From positions 558,001 to 622,000 of the forward strand of contig CAVWPS010000002.1 in the NCBI GenBank assembly GCA_963756975.1: 64,000 nucleotides of DNA, written 5' to 3'. The notes under the pieces were generated by a model, which worked only from the letters and a program-made list of their open reading frames with translations, made no database searches and was not told where the DNA came from. The position numbers were made by a program, and so were the translations under genes. Source of the stretch: CAVRQM01 sp963756975. Lineage in GTDB: Bacteria; Pseudomonadota; Alphaproteobacteria; Acetobacterales; Acetobacteraceae. Positions 52,058 through 62,600 of the stretch are shown one piece after another. The stretch's first letter is position 1, and each line of letters begins with the position of its first letter.

Positions 52058-55000
52058 CTAGCAGTTCGGACGGCCGCCGGGGCAAACCTTCCGTGCCGCC
52101 GGAGGGGCCGGACGCGGCGCCGGCGCCGGCGCGGGCCGGGGTGCCGGCGGCGGTGCGACGCGTTGCGGCTGCGGCTGCGGCCGGGGTTGCGGTTGCGGCT
52201 GCGGCTGCGGACGGGGCTGCGGTTGCGGTTGCGGACGCGGCTGCTGTTGTTGCGGCTGCGGCCGGGGGCGGCTGCGGCTGCGGGCGGGGTGCCGGCTGGG
52301 GCGCCGGACGCGCGATCTGCGCCGGGACCGGACGGGCCGCCGGGGGCGGAGCCGGCCGTGGCGCCGGGGCCGGAGTCACCCTGGCCTGAGTCTCCGGCGC
52401 ACGGTTGACGTTCGGCACGACCGCGGCATGCGGCTCCGGCCGGGCCGCGGGCGGCGGGATGATCGCCGGCGGCGCGGGCCGGGCGGCCGGAGCGTTCGGC
52501 ACGTTCGGGCGGGCGTTCTGGACCGGCGGCGCGACCGGACGGCCGTTCTGGATCGCGGGCGCCTCCGGACGGGCGTTCTGGATCGCGGGAACACCTGGAC
52601 GACCCGGCACCTGACCCGGCGCCTGACCGACCGGCCGCTGTGCGTTCGGCTCGATCGCCGGGGCACCGGGACGGTTCGCGGCAGGCGGCGGCAGAGCCGG
52701 CCGACCCCCTACGACGGGCGCACCGGGAGCACCGGGCGCCAGGAGCACCCGGAACGGCGGTGGCACCGGGCACGTTCGGGCGCGGGGCGATCGCCGGCCC
52801 GGGCGCGCCGTTCTGCCGGGCACCCGGCTGCGGAGCGCCTAGTTGCGGAGCGCCCGGCTGCGGAGCGCCCGGCTGCGGCAAGCCCGGACGGGCGCCGTTG
52901 GGGGCACCAGGACCGTTCGCGGCACCGGGCACAACCGCCCGCGGCACGATGGCCGGGCCAGGGGCGCCATTCTGCGGCACGCCCGGAGGCACGCCCGGAC
53001 GGCCGGCATTCGCGCCCGCCGCACCCGGGATCGCCGGCAGGCCGGGACGAGCCGCCCCGCCGGTAGCCGGCACGCGCGGCTGCTCGCCATTCTGCAACGC
53101 GGGGTTCTGGGTGGCCGCGCCCGGAATGCGGGGCTGCCCAGCGTTCGGCACGCCCGGACGGGCCGTGTCGTTCACCCCCGGAACGCGAGGCTGACCCGGG
53201 GTCTGGCCCGGGAGTTGTCCGGGGAGCTGTCCGGGAACCGCCGGCCGTCCGGCTTCGCCCGCGCGCGGAACACCGGGCTGGCCGGGCTGACCTGCCTGGC
53301 CGGGGACGGGCTGACCCAAGCCGGGCTGACCCACGCCGGGCTGACCCACGCCGGGCCGGGCCGGCTCGCCGTTCGGACGTGCCTCGCCGGGCGGGATCAG
53401 CGCCGCCGCCGCCGGATGGCCGGGCTGCACTTTCAGGCCGCCGACCGGTGCCAGGGGCGGGCGCGCGATCCGGGCCGCCGCCGCGACCGGCGTGCCGCCG
53501 ACGCCGGGCCGCACCGGTACTTCGTTGCGCGGCACCACCGCCGGGCCGGGGTTGGCGGCACGCTGCGCCAACTGGGTGGGCGGGATGCCGAACTGGCGGG
53601 CGGCGGCCGGGGTGATGCCGGCCGTGTTGGCCAGCGGGCGAACCGGCACGCCGCCGACGGGCCGGGCCTGCTCGACCTGTTGCGGCGTGAGCGGCCGGGC
53701 CAGCGGTGCCACCAGACGGGACTGCGCCATCGCCGCCGCCGGGACCGCGGTCGCGGCCGCCGCGTTGGCGAAGCGCGGCGGCGTGCGCTGGATTTCGGTC
53801 GGCCGGCCACCGGCCGGAACCGGCGCGCCGTAGTAGTTGTTGGTCGTGTAGTTGTTCGAGATCCGCGTGATGTCGGTGCGGTTGATGTTCGGGCTGTTGA
53901 TCCGGTTCACGTAGTTCGAGCTGACACGGTACGGCGGGTAGTAGGGCTCGTGGTAGCCGAGCGGCACCCATCCGACGTTGCCGCCATAACCGCCGCCGCC
54001 GAAGCCGCCGCCGCCATAGCCGTAACCGCCGTAACCGTAACCACGGTCGCCGCCGCCGCCGAACGCGCCGCCGATCGCAAGACCGGCCGCGAGGCCCACG
54101 GCCGCGCCGACCAGCGCGGCACCGCCCGGATCGACGAAGCTGACCAGCGCCGGCGCGTAGACCGGCGGCTGGTTGTATTCGGCCTCGGACGCGACGGGGC
54201 ACCAGCCCCAGCGGTTCTGCACCTGCACCCAGCGGCCGTAATGGAACGGCGCGAAGCCCCAGCTCGCCTGGTCGACCCAGGTCCAGCCCCACGGGGCCAC
54301 ATAGGCCCAGTGGCCGTTACGATACGGCACGTAATCCTGCTCGGCCGGCGGATACCAGACATGGCCGTATTGCGGCGCCTCGGCCCAGCTGCCGGTCGTC
54401 TCCAGATCCTGCGCGCCGGTCATCTGCTGGACGACCGGGGGCGGCTGATAGCGCTGCACCGAAACCGAGGCGCTCGCGCTCGCGGTCGCCGTCGCCGTCG
54501 TGGCCTGCTGCTGGGGCCGCTGCAGTTGCTGCTGGGCGGCCTGCTCGGCGCGGAGCTGCGTGGTCAGGAAGGCGTCGTCGGCCTCGGCCCCGACGCTGCC
54601 GCGAAACGCGTCCTCGGCCGAACCGCTGCCGGTGATGGACGCGGTCTGGTGCGCGGAGACCGCCAGATCGAGCGCCGTGCCGGTGACGTGCGCCGCACCC
54701 GAGACGACCGTGACCGTGGTCGCCGACTGCGTGTCGCCGGCCAGGATGCCGTATTGACCGGCCTGGGTGATGACGACCGACCCGCGCGGGGTCACGACCG
54801 TGTACGTCTCGTTCTGCGCGAGGCTGGTGATCTCGAGATAGATGTCGCCCTGCGCCTCGGTCGCCGAGACGATTTGCGTGTCGAGCGTGTCGACGTCGAG
54901 CTCGGTCGATTGGTCGAGGGTGAAATGGCCGCCGCCGAGGTCGACCACGGCCGAACCCTGCGGCTCGGTCCAGAACGCGTCGCCGCTGGTGACGGGGAAG

Positions 55001-55266
55001 TTCAGCGTGGCCGGGGACCACTGCGTCTCGCCGGCGGCATGGAACGACACGGTGCCGTTCAGCTGCGCGAGGCGGCCCACGCGGGCCGGCGGATCGACCG
55101 CGGGCGCGCCGCCCGCCTCGCCGCCCGCTTGGCCGCCCGCCGAGGTCGTGGCGGTCGCGGTGGCGGTCACGTCGGCCTGCGCGAACGCGGTCTGGATCGG
55201 TGCCAGCACCAATCCACCGATCGCCAGGGCGGTGGACAGTCGCAATGTCGGCTGATGTTGGAACAC
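52058..55266 (-). CDS. Secreted FecR/DUF6600 protein with long Pro-rich low-complexity tail (two frameshifts)
   Basis: From ATG 55266 there is a signal peptide (ending TAFAQ, about residue 30) and a FecR-like beta domain (about 60-200, with LNGTVSFHAAGETQWSPA). The DUF6600 block at about 290-350 is rich in Trp and Tyr (WAYVAPWGWTWVDQASWG, WGFAPFHYGRWV). A Gly-rich hydrophobic stretch (GAALVGAAVGLAAGLAIGG) and an extended Pro/Gln/Ala-rich tail follow. Near 52737 the frame changes and the same Ala-Pro-rich composition continues in another frame. Near 52266, within a run of five G, it changes again to a Pro-Gln repeat ending PGGRPNC at 52058. Read literally the ORF ends at 52033. Probably a cell-envelope protein of unknown function. 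Confidence 0.75.
52826..52870 (-). repeat. 15-bp tandem repeats in the DUF6600 tail
   Basis: Three consecutive 15-bp units of the type GGCTGCGGAGCGCCC lie at 52826-52840, 52841-52855 and 52856-52870, and a partial fourth follows. They encode the pentapeptide Gly-Ala-Pro-Gln-Pro/Leu on the minus strand. Confidence 0.85.
53308..53352 (-). repeat. 15-bp tandem repeats encoding Gly-Gln-Pro units
   Basis: GGGCTGACCCAAGCC (53308-53322) is followed by two copies of GGGCTGACCCACGCC (53323-53337 and 53338-53352). On the minus strand they encode the pentapeptide Gly-Val/Leu-Gly-Gln-Pro in the collagen-like part of the tail. Confidence 0.85.
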
Positions 55267-55557
55267 GGTGGCTTCCTGTTTCTAGGTCCGGCTGTTTATC
55301 GATCCGGGCGGGCTTTGGCTGCAGCGTTCGGACGGCATAACGAGTCCGGCACCCGATGCGTTGCAAACCTTCGCAACCATGGCGGCGACCTGTGGCCCAA
55401 TCATGTCCGCCGGCGACCGCCGTCGTATCGCCGAGTAACGATCCGTTGCGGGGCGGGGTTCGCCGTCCGCGTGGCCGTTTACCCGCCACATTCGCCCGGC
55501 CATCTGCACTCCGGCGCGGGCGATGGGCCCGGCGCGATCGATTTCGAGGAGGGCGCG

Positions 55558-55764
55558 ATGCGCGCGGAACTCAAGGTTTCGGACCGAAGGATGGGTGTAC
55601 ACCGTACACTGACGAAGCTGTGCCTGGCCGCGATCGCGGCCGTCACCCTGTCGGGCTGCTACTACTATCCCTACCCCTATCGCTATGGTTACGGCCCCGG
55701 CTACTACGCGCCGAGGCCGGTGGTGGTCGGGCCGGGCCCGGGTTACTACCGCCCCTACTACTAA
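55558..55764 (+). CDS. Small Tyr/Pro/Gly-rich lipoprotein
   Basis: The ATG at 55558 has a strong Shine-Dalgarno sequence (GAGGAGG) 5 nt upstream, giving 68 residues. The alternative ATG 55591 lacks spacing to its purine run. A long positive n-region is followed by a hydrophobic core and the lipobox LSGC at about residue 34, the only Cys. The mature part is a short tail rich in Tyr, Pro and Gly (YYYPYPYRYGYGPGYYAPRP). Small lipoproteins of this style are common near DUF6600-like genes. The function is unknown. Confidence 0.8.
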   Translation: MRAELKVSDRRMGVHRTLTKLCLAAIAAVTLSGCYYYPYPYRYGYGPGYYAPRPVVVGPGPGYYRPYY

Positions 55765-55790
55765 CAACCTGTATTTCCGAGGAGCCGTCG

Positions 55791-56843
55791 ATGCGCATCG
55801 CCCAGGTCGCCCCGCTGACCGAGGCGGTGCCCCCGCTCGCGTACGGCGGCACCGAACGCGTGGTCTCGTTCCTGACCGAGGCGCTGGTCGCCATGGGGCA
55901 CGAGGTCACGCTGTTCGCCTCGGGCGACAGCGTCACCAGTGCCACGCTGGCGCCGATGTGGCCGCGCTCGCTCAGGCTCGACAAGTCGATCCGGGATTTC
56001 AACGCGCCGCACAGCCTGCTGATGGAGCAGGTCGCGCGGCGTGCCGGCGAGTTCGACCTGCTGCACTGCCATCTGGATTACCTGCCGTTCGCGCTGCTCA
56101 GCCGGGGCCAGACCCCGTTCGTGACCACGCTGCACGGCCGGCTCGATCTGCCGGAATTGCAGCCGGTGTTCTCCGCGTTCCCGAACGTGCCGGTGGTGTC
56201 GATTTCCGACGCGCAGCGCCGGCCGATCCCGCAGGCGGGCTGGATCGGCACCGTCCAGCACGGGCTGCCGGTCGATCTGCTGACCCCGGCCGCGACGACG
56301 CCGCGCTATCTGGCGTTCCTCGGCCGCATCTGCCCCGAAAAGCGGCCGGACCGGGCGATCGCCATCGCCCGCGCCGTCGGCATCCCGCTGCTGCTGGCGG
56401 CGAAGGTCGACCGGGTGGACGAGGCGTATTTCGCCGACGAGATCAAGCCGATGCTGGAGCCGGGTGTGGCCGACTGGATCGGCGAGATCGACGACACCCA
56501 GAAATCCGAGTTCCTGTCGGGCGCGTTGGCGCTGCTGCTGCCGATCGACTGGCCGGAGCCGTTCGGGCTCGTGATGATCGAGGCGGCGGCGTGCGGCACG
56601 CCGGTCATCGCCTACGATCGCGGCAGCGTGCCGGAGATCATCGAGGATGGCGTCACCGGCTTCATCGTCGAGGACGAGGCGGGCGCGATCGCGGCGGTCG
56701 GCAAGCTCGGGACGCTGGACCGGGGCGTGATCCGGAAGCGGTTCGAGGCGCGGTTCACCGCGATGCGGATGGCGGCCGATTACGTCGCGATCTACGAGCG
56801 GCTGCTGGCGGCGCAGGGGGCGAGGCTGCGGGTCGTCACTTAG
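55791..56843 (+). CDS. Glycosyltransferase family 4 protein
   Basis: This 350-residue GT-B enzyme starts at ATG 55791 with GAGGAG upstream. The N-terminal domain opens IAQVAPLTEAVPPLAYGGTE. The donor-binding domain has RYLAFLGRICPEKRPDRAI and PFGLVMIEAAACGTPVIAYD followed by GSVPEIIEDGVTGF, the GT4 retaining motif with paired Glu. It transfers a sugar from a nucleotide donor to an unknown acceptor. It lies 26 nt after the lipoprotein gene and overlaps the convergent oxidoreductase gene by 4 nt (TTAG). Confidence 0.92.
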   Translation: MRIAQVAPLTEAVPPLAYGGTERVVSFLTEALVAMGHEVTLFASGDSVTSATLAPMWPRSLRLDKSIRDFNAPHSLLMEQVARRAGEFDLLHCHLDYLPFALLSRGQTPFVTTLHGRLDLPELQPVFSAFPNVPVVSISDAQRRPIPQAGWIGTVQHGLPVDLLTPAATTPRYLAFLGRICPEKRPDRAIAIARAVGIPLLLAAKVDRVDEAYFADEIKPMLEPGVADWIGEIDDTQKSEFLSGALALLLPIDWPEPFGLVMIEAAACGTPVIAYDRGSVPEIIEDGVTGFIVEDEAGAIAAVGKLGTLDRGVIRKRFEARFTAMRMAADYVAIYERLLAAQGARLRVVT

Positions 56844-58015
56844 ACGACGTTCCGCTCCAGCAGAGGCTCGCGCGCCAGCAGGCGGGTCGGCGACAGGGGC
56901 GACAGGTCGAGCGTCTCGTACTCGCCCGCCGCGACCAGTTCCGCGACGCCGCGCCCGACCGCCGGAGAATGCTGCATCCCATGGCCGCTGAAGCCGGTGG
57001 CGTGGATCAGGTTCGGGATGCTCGGCAGCGCGCCGATCAGGCCGTTATGGTCGAACGTGTTGACCTCGTAGTAGCCGGCCCAGGACGAGACGACGCGCAC
57101 CGCCTCCATCGCCGGGATGCGCTGCGCGAGCGCCGGCCAGATCAGGTCGGTGAACTCCGCCTCGTCGACCTCCAGCGGCGGCTCGTCCGGGTCCGCCTCG
57201 CCGTCCCGCAGCGAACGGCCGGCGAGGAAGTGGCGTCCTTCGGGGCGCATCCAGAAGCCGCTCGGGTCGACGATCAGCGGGCAATCCGGCAACGCCTCGC
57301 GGCAGGCCAGGGTGAACACCGAGCGGCGGCGCGGGCGGACCGGGATCGTCTCGCCCAATGTGGCCGCGAGCGTTCCCGACCACGGCCCGGCCGCGTTGAT
57401 CGCGATGTCGCACGGCACGATGGAGCCGTCGTCGAGGATGACGCCGTCGATCGTTTCGGGCGTCGCGCGCCGGAAGCCGAGCGCGGTGGCGGCCCGATAA
57501 TCGACGCCGAGGGCGCGCGCCTTGCGCCGGAACGCGGCCAGCAGCGCCGGGCCGTCGAACCAGCCTTCGCGCGACAGGCCGAGGCTTCCGCCGGCAAGAT
57601 TGCCGGTGGCGAGCCACGGGAACCGCGCCGAGATTTGGTCCGGGGTGAGCAGGGCGACGTCGGCCCCGGCCGCGATCTGGACCTCGTGGTTGGCGCGCAA
57701 AATCCCCATCCCGGGCTCGGTCGCGAGGAACAGGTAGCCGTGCAGTTTCAGCGCCAGCAGCGGCTCGTCCTGGTCGGTCGCCAGCAGCGTCGGCGCGTCG
57801 CGGAGGAAGGCGAGGCCGAACTGCGACATCGCGACGTTGATCGGGGTCGAGAACTGCTCGCGGATCGAGGACGCCGACAGCGACGACGACGCGCGGCGAT
57901 AGGTCGGGTCGCGCTCGATGACGGTGACGCTGAGGTCGCGCAGGTCGGGCCGGCTGGCGAGATGGTAGGCGATCGAGCTGCCCATCACCCCGCCGCCCAC
58001 GATGGCGATCCGCAT
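56840..58015 (-). CDS. FAD-dependent oxidoreductase (DAO/sarcosine oxidase-like)
   Basis: This 391-residue protein has the dinucleotide-binding motif IAIVGGGVMGSSIAYHLA at the N-terminus, and a C-terminal VVSSWAGYYEVNTFDHNGLI and GFSGHGMQHSPAVGRGVAEL, as in monomeric sarcosine oxidase and glycine-oxidase-like enzymes. It would oxidise an amine or amino acid using FAD. There is no neighbour to reveal the substrate. Only a 4-nt tail overlap links it to the glycosyltransferase gene. Confidence 0.9.
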   Translation of the reverse strand: MRIAIVGGGVMGSSIAYHLASRPDLRDLSVTVIERDPTYRRASSSLSASSIREQFSTPINVAMSQFGLAFLRDAPTLLATDQDEPLLALKLHGYLFLATEPGMGILRANHEVQIAAGADVALLTPDQISARFPWLATGNLAGGSLGLSREGWFDGPALLAAFRRKARALGVDYRAATALGFRRATPETIDGVILDDGSIVPCDIAINAAGPWSGTLAATLGETIPVRPRRRSVFTLACREALPDCPLIVDPSGFWMRPEGRHFLAGRSLRDGEADPDEPPLEVDEAEFTDLIWPALAQRIPAMEAVRVVSSWAGYYEVNTFDHNGLIGALPSIPNLIHATGFSGHGMQHSPAVGRGVAELVAAGEYETLDLSPLSPTRLLAREPLLERNVV

Positions 58016-58148
58016 TCCGGTCTTCCTTGTTCGGTCGCGGCCAGTGTCGGGCGGCGGTGGCGACTTGCCAAGCGGCGCTCACCGCCTGGCGGGGCGCCTG
58101 CCGGACGATGATGAACGGACGGCCGGGGAATCCGGTGCGAACGCGACG

Positions 58149-58174
58149 TCCGGCCTGGAGCGAACCAGGCCGGA
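58149..58174. terminator. Hairpin downstream of the DUF892 gene
   Basis: TCCGGCCTGG (58149-58158) pairs with CCAGGCCGGA (58165-58174) around the loop AGCGAA. It is 25 nt beyond the DUF892 stop on the minus strand. It lacks a U tract, so a processing or stabilising hairpin is as likely as a terminator. Confidence 0.45.
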
Positions 58175-58198
58175 TGCCGGGCATTCGAGGCTTGGACG

Positions 58199-58711
58199 CT
58201 AAGCGGCTTTCGCGTGCTTGGCGGCGACCGAGGCGAGCTTCTCGCCCATCTGGCTGGTCAGCTCATCGGCGCCGTAGATGTCCGACACGATGCCCTTCAG
58301 CTTCGTCTCGGCGTCCTTCATGCCCAGCGCGGTCGCGAGTGCGGCGACCGAGCCGAAGCCGGTGATGCCGTAATGGCACATGCGCTGATACTGGCCGACG
58401 ATGACGATGTCGTGGAGGTCGCCGTCCTTCGGCGCTTCCTCGACGCCATGCTTGAGGGCTTCCTTGCAGAGGCCTTCCATGCCCTTGCAATGCTCCTTCT
58501 CGACCTCCTCCCCCGCGTCCTTCAGCAGCGATTTCAGGGTCTCGTTGTGCTTCTGGATGCCCTTGAGGGATTCGTCGAAGTGCTTCTTCAGCTTCGGGTC
58601 GTGGACCTCCTTGTTCAGCGTGGTCAGCGCCTTGACCATCTGGTCGTTGGCCGACCACAGATCCTTGATCTCGTCGGCGTAGACGTCTTTGAGGCTTTCG
58701 GGGGCGGACAT
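58199..58711 (-). CDS. Ferritin-like DUF892 (YciE/YciF) family protein
   Basis: This is a 170-residue all-helical protein beginning SAPESLKDVYADEIKDLWSA, the conserved DUF892 start with acidic metal ligands. Later KKHFDESLKGIQKHNETLK and VGQYQRMCHYGITGFGSVAA give the second set of Glu, His and Tyr positions. YciF-type proteins are ferritin-like dimers linked to osmotic and general stress; ferroxidase activity is presumed. It is monocistronic. GGAG precedes the ATG. Confidence 0.9.
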   Translation of the reverse strand: MSAPESLKDVYADEIKDLWSANDQMVKALTTLNKEVHDPKLKKHFDESLKGIQKHNETLKSLLKDAGEEVEKEHCKGMEGLCKEALKHGVEEAPKDGDLHDIVIVGQYQRMCHYGITGFGSVAALATALGMKDAETKLKGIVSDIYGADELTSQMGEKLASVAAKHAKAA

Positions 58712-58833
58712 GGGCTGGCTCCTGTTGCAGGTTGGAGCGTCCGCAACGCGGCACGGGCCGGAAAGTGGCCGCGCGAATTTCGGGGCGCTTGCGCGCCATG
58801 GCGTCCGAGCCCCGGATCGGTCCGGGCCTGCGC

Positions 58834-59290
58834 CGGCGTTCGGACGTCGTGTCCGACACGCCGCGTGACGGTCGGCGGTTCATGGCATTGTGCATGGTCG
58901 ACGATCACACCCGCGAATGCCCGGCCCCGGGGCGGACCCGGCGCTGGGCGTGGCGGTGTGGCGCGTGGGCTGAAAGCCATTGGCGCGCGTCGCGACGACC
59001 CCGCCGGTGTGGCCGGCGATAACGACACGAAACCGGCGAGCGCTCGCGCTGGCCGCGAGCGCGTGGGTTGGCTTTACGTCTGCTCCCGGCAAGCCGACGC
59101 GGAATGCACTTGTTGAGGGTTTCAACGGTCGGTAAAAGCAACGAATGTCTTATCGAAACGGCGTTCACGTCGTTACGGTAAACGCATGTCGTTCTCGCGA
59201 TTTGGTGCCGCGATGATGATGAAGTGCGGCCACACGCAGCCTTCGGTGGCCCATCCTCCGGCGACGTCCAACTTGCCGCCGCGCTCGCCC
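58834..59290 (+). pseudogene. Decayed IS3-family transposase (rve/DDE domain) remnant
   Basis: Reading across frames recovers the order of an IS3-type orfB. First come VVSDTPRDGRRF and MVDDHTREC (58840-58920), then LKAIGARRDDPAG and a GDNDTK segment resembling SDNGTE (58970-59035). GKPTRNALVEGFNGR follows (59088-59133), then NECLIETAFTSLR (59138-59178), then DEVRPHAAFGG (59220-59250). All three DDE positions appear to survive, but stops and several frame changes interrupt the gene. No terminal inverted repeats or target duplication are visible, so the element is old. The upstream orfA is not recognisable. Confidence 0.75.
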
Positions 59291-59625
59291 GCGTCGCGAC
59301 CGTAAATTGTGGCTGGGGCGGAACACCGATGCACAACCGGAGGCGGAAACACCCACACCATAGGCCTTGGCGGAAGCTGCGGACCCTGTTTTCGCGTGGC
59401 GGGAAGCTGGGGCGCAATCCACCGGGCTGCGGGTGATCGCGACGTCCTCGGCCGACGCGAAGCCCGGCCCGACGAAGGCGATCGATACAATATCGTAAAA
59501 ATAGGGTTACAGATAATATTATTTGCGCAATCTGAAAAGTGTGTAAATTAAAAATTGACAAGGCCTGCCCCGAACACTCGGAGCCGGTCTCCTGAGCCCG
59601 AAAGCCATTTGCGTAGGAACGCGAC
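59291..59625. other. Intergenic leader of the Hint protein gene, with an AT-rich block
   Basis: Positions 59291-59478 show nothing I can assign and may be further IS debris. From about 59479 to 59560 the base composition shifts sharply to AT-rich, including the inverted repeat CGATA-CAA-TATCG (59483-59495) and ATAATATTAT. This is the most AT-rich stretch I noticed in the window and the probable promoter or silencer-binding zone of the gene starting at 59626. The IS decay directly upstream suggests rearranged DNA. Confidence 0.55.
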
Positions 59626-62600
59626 ATGTCGAACGTAGTACTCACGGGCCTTCCCGGCGCACCCGGCGGAACCAGCGCCGCCGGCGGGGCTGGTCAAAAT
59701 GAGATCGCGACGAATTCCGGCGGGACGCTGACCGATTCCGCGCAGGCGAATGGCGGCGCGGGCGGGGCGGGCGGGTCCGGGAACGGCGCGAGCCCGAACG
59801 CCGGCGTCGGCGGTGCGGGCGGCGTCGCCACCGCCACCGACACGACCAGCACCGCCAACTCGAGCCCCGCCGATTCGACGGCCATCGCGATCGCCGGGTC
59901 CGGCGGCGACGCGGGCAGCCCCGCACCGACCGGCCAGGGGGCCCTGGGCGGAGCGGGCGCTTCGGCCACAGCGACTTCGACCGACACCAATACCATGGGC
60001 GGCTCGGACACCACCGCGACAGCGGTCGGCGGCAACTCGGGTGCCTCGACGAAGGGCGACGGGTCGGATGGCGGGAGTGCCGTGGCGACCGGGACGGCCA
60101 GCGGCCTCGCCGCCACGACGACCGTCAGCGCGACGGCGGGCGCGGGAGGCAACGCGACCGGGGTCGGGGCCACGGGCGGCGCGGGTGGCTTGATCGGTCC
60201 GGGAACCGCCGCGACCGCCACCGCCACCGGTGCGACTCCCGCTCTGAGCAACGCGTCCGCGAGCGTGCAGGCGACCGGCGGTGCCGGCGGTAGCGGGCTC
60301 CAGGGTGCCGACGGAGGTGCCGGCGCTTCGGTGACCCTCAACAACGCAGCCCTGGGCGGGGCGGAGCCCGGCCAGACGTTCGCGGTCAGCGAGGTGGTCC
60401 AGGCCGGTGCGGGCGGGACGAGCGACACCGGCGCGGGCGGTGCCGCGGGCAACGGGGAAGCCGACCTCACGATCGTGGGGGCCGGCACGGAGGATTTGGT
60501 CAGCGCCGGCCCGGCATCGGCGAAGGCCACGGGTGGCCTCGGGGGTGGCGGAACTTCCGGGGCTGCGGGCGGTAGCGGGATCGCGAACGAAAGCCTTCAC
60601 GGCGGCGGTGCCGTGGACGCCGTGGTCCAAGCCGCCGGAGGCGGAGGCGGATATTCATTCTTGAGTGCCGGTGCTTCTGGCGGAGCCGCGACGGCGATCG
60701 GCTTGGCCGACACGACCTCGACGTCCGCCGATAGCACCGTCAACGTGACCGCGTTGGCCGGGGCGGGCGGCGCCGGCGGCGCGGCGGCGGCTGCGGCGGG
60801 CCTCGGCGCGAACGTCAGCGCGGATGGCGGGGCGGGCGCCGATGTCACGGACGCTTCGGCGACCGCCATGGGTGGCGGCCCCATCGTCGGGGCGACCGTG
60901 CTGGGCGCCGGCGGCGCTGGCGGGGCGTCCGGCGGCACCGCGTTCGGCGGTCGAGGTGGTGCGATCGACGCCATCTCCGCGATCGCGACGAACACCGGCA
61001 ATGGGGTGGCCAACGTCGCCCTGACGGCGATCGGCGGCGCGGGCGGCGACGCGATCATGGCTTCGGGCGGGGCCGGCGGCGTCGGCGGAAACGGTGCGTC
61101 CGTCACGCTCGACAACAATGCGACGGGTTCGACGGTCGGCGGTGACCTGACGATTTTCCAAACCGCCGATGGCGGGCGCGGCGGCAACGGTGCCCTGGGC
61201 GCCGACGGAAGCGGTGTCGCCGGCTCGGGTGGTGCCGCGGGAGCGGCGGGATCGGCCACCTCGACGCTCGGCGTCAACGACACGACATCGCAAATCGTGA
61301 CGCTGGATGCGATCGCGGCGGGCGGCGCGGGCGGCGGTGCCGACGTCGGCAACGCAACGGCGGGCGGCAACGCCGCCGCCAGCGCGACGGCCGCCGGGTC
61401 GTTTCAGGTCGCGACCACGGCCATGGCGACGGGCGGGGCCGGAGGGGCCGCGATCCTGGGCCTCGGTGCCGCCGGCGGCAACGCCACCGCCGATGCCGTC
61501 GCGGTCGTCAGCCCGGGTGTGCCGGGGGGCTCGGCCCTTGCGAACGCCAGCGCGTTCGGGGGAGCCGGCCCGACCACGGGCGGGACGGCCGACGCGACCG
61601 CGACCGCGACCGCGCTACACCAGGCCACGGCGATCGCCGACGCGGTCGGCCAAGGTGGCGCGGCAAACGCCTCGGCGCAGACCGGCGCTGCCGGCATCGG
61701 GGCTGTCTTGGCCACCGCCGGGGCCGCCGCGCAGATGCCGGGCGGCACATTCAGCACAAGCTACGCGGGCGTCACCACCGGGGTCGGGCTGCAGTTTTTC
61801 GCCAACGCTGGGCAGACGGGTGCAGCCAACGCGCCGCAACTGGGCCTCGCCTACAGCTACGCGGTCGGCGCGCCCACCACGGCCTACGTCGACGGCATCG
61901 GCTCGCCGCTCGGCGCGACGGTCACGCAATATCTGGGCGGAGCGGGCGACGCCGTGGCCGGATTGGCGATCATGGGGGCCAACTACGATCCTCGGGACAC
62001 GACCGGGGCCGCGCACACCTACACCAGCACGGCGACGTTCGATCCGCAGGGGGCGACCGGGACCGACCTGCTGCTCGGCTTGTCCAACTACCAGGAATAC
62101 GGCTTCGACGCCGCGCCCGCGACGCTGCAAGCCATCGAGCTGACCGTCACCGAGGGGACGCTCACCCTGCTCGACGACCGGTTCACGTCCCTCTCGGCCG
62201 CGGAGACGTTCTTCACCGACAACGTGATCGGCTTCGGCGCATCGCCCAACATGCCGATCCAGGTGAAGCTCGCCGTCACCGCGTCCGGGGCCGGTGGCTT
62301 CGGCGTCGACCTGTTGCTCGGCACCGGCGACACCGAGCCGGCCTGCTTCGCCCACGGCACCCTGATCGCGACGCCGGACGGCGAGGTCGCGGTGGAGGAT
62401 TTGGTGATCGGCGACCGCGTCACCACCGCGTCCGGCTCCGCGCGGGACATCACCTGGATCGGCCGGCGCAGCTACGCGGCCGCGTTCGCGGCCGCCAACC
62501 CCGGCGTGCGCCCGGTGCTGATCCGCGCGGGCGCGCTGGCCGACGGCGTCCCGGCCCGCGACCTGTTCGTGTCGCCCCAGCACGCCATGCTGATCGACGG

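Noticed and set aside
52843..55557. Plus-strand frame of about 900 codons opposite the DUF6600 gene
   Set aside because: It is the complement of a signal-peptide, FecR and DUF6600 coding region. Its translation is Arg-rich and lacks domains. Only its last 68 codons (the small lipoprotein) are real.
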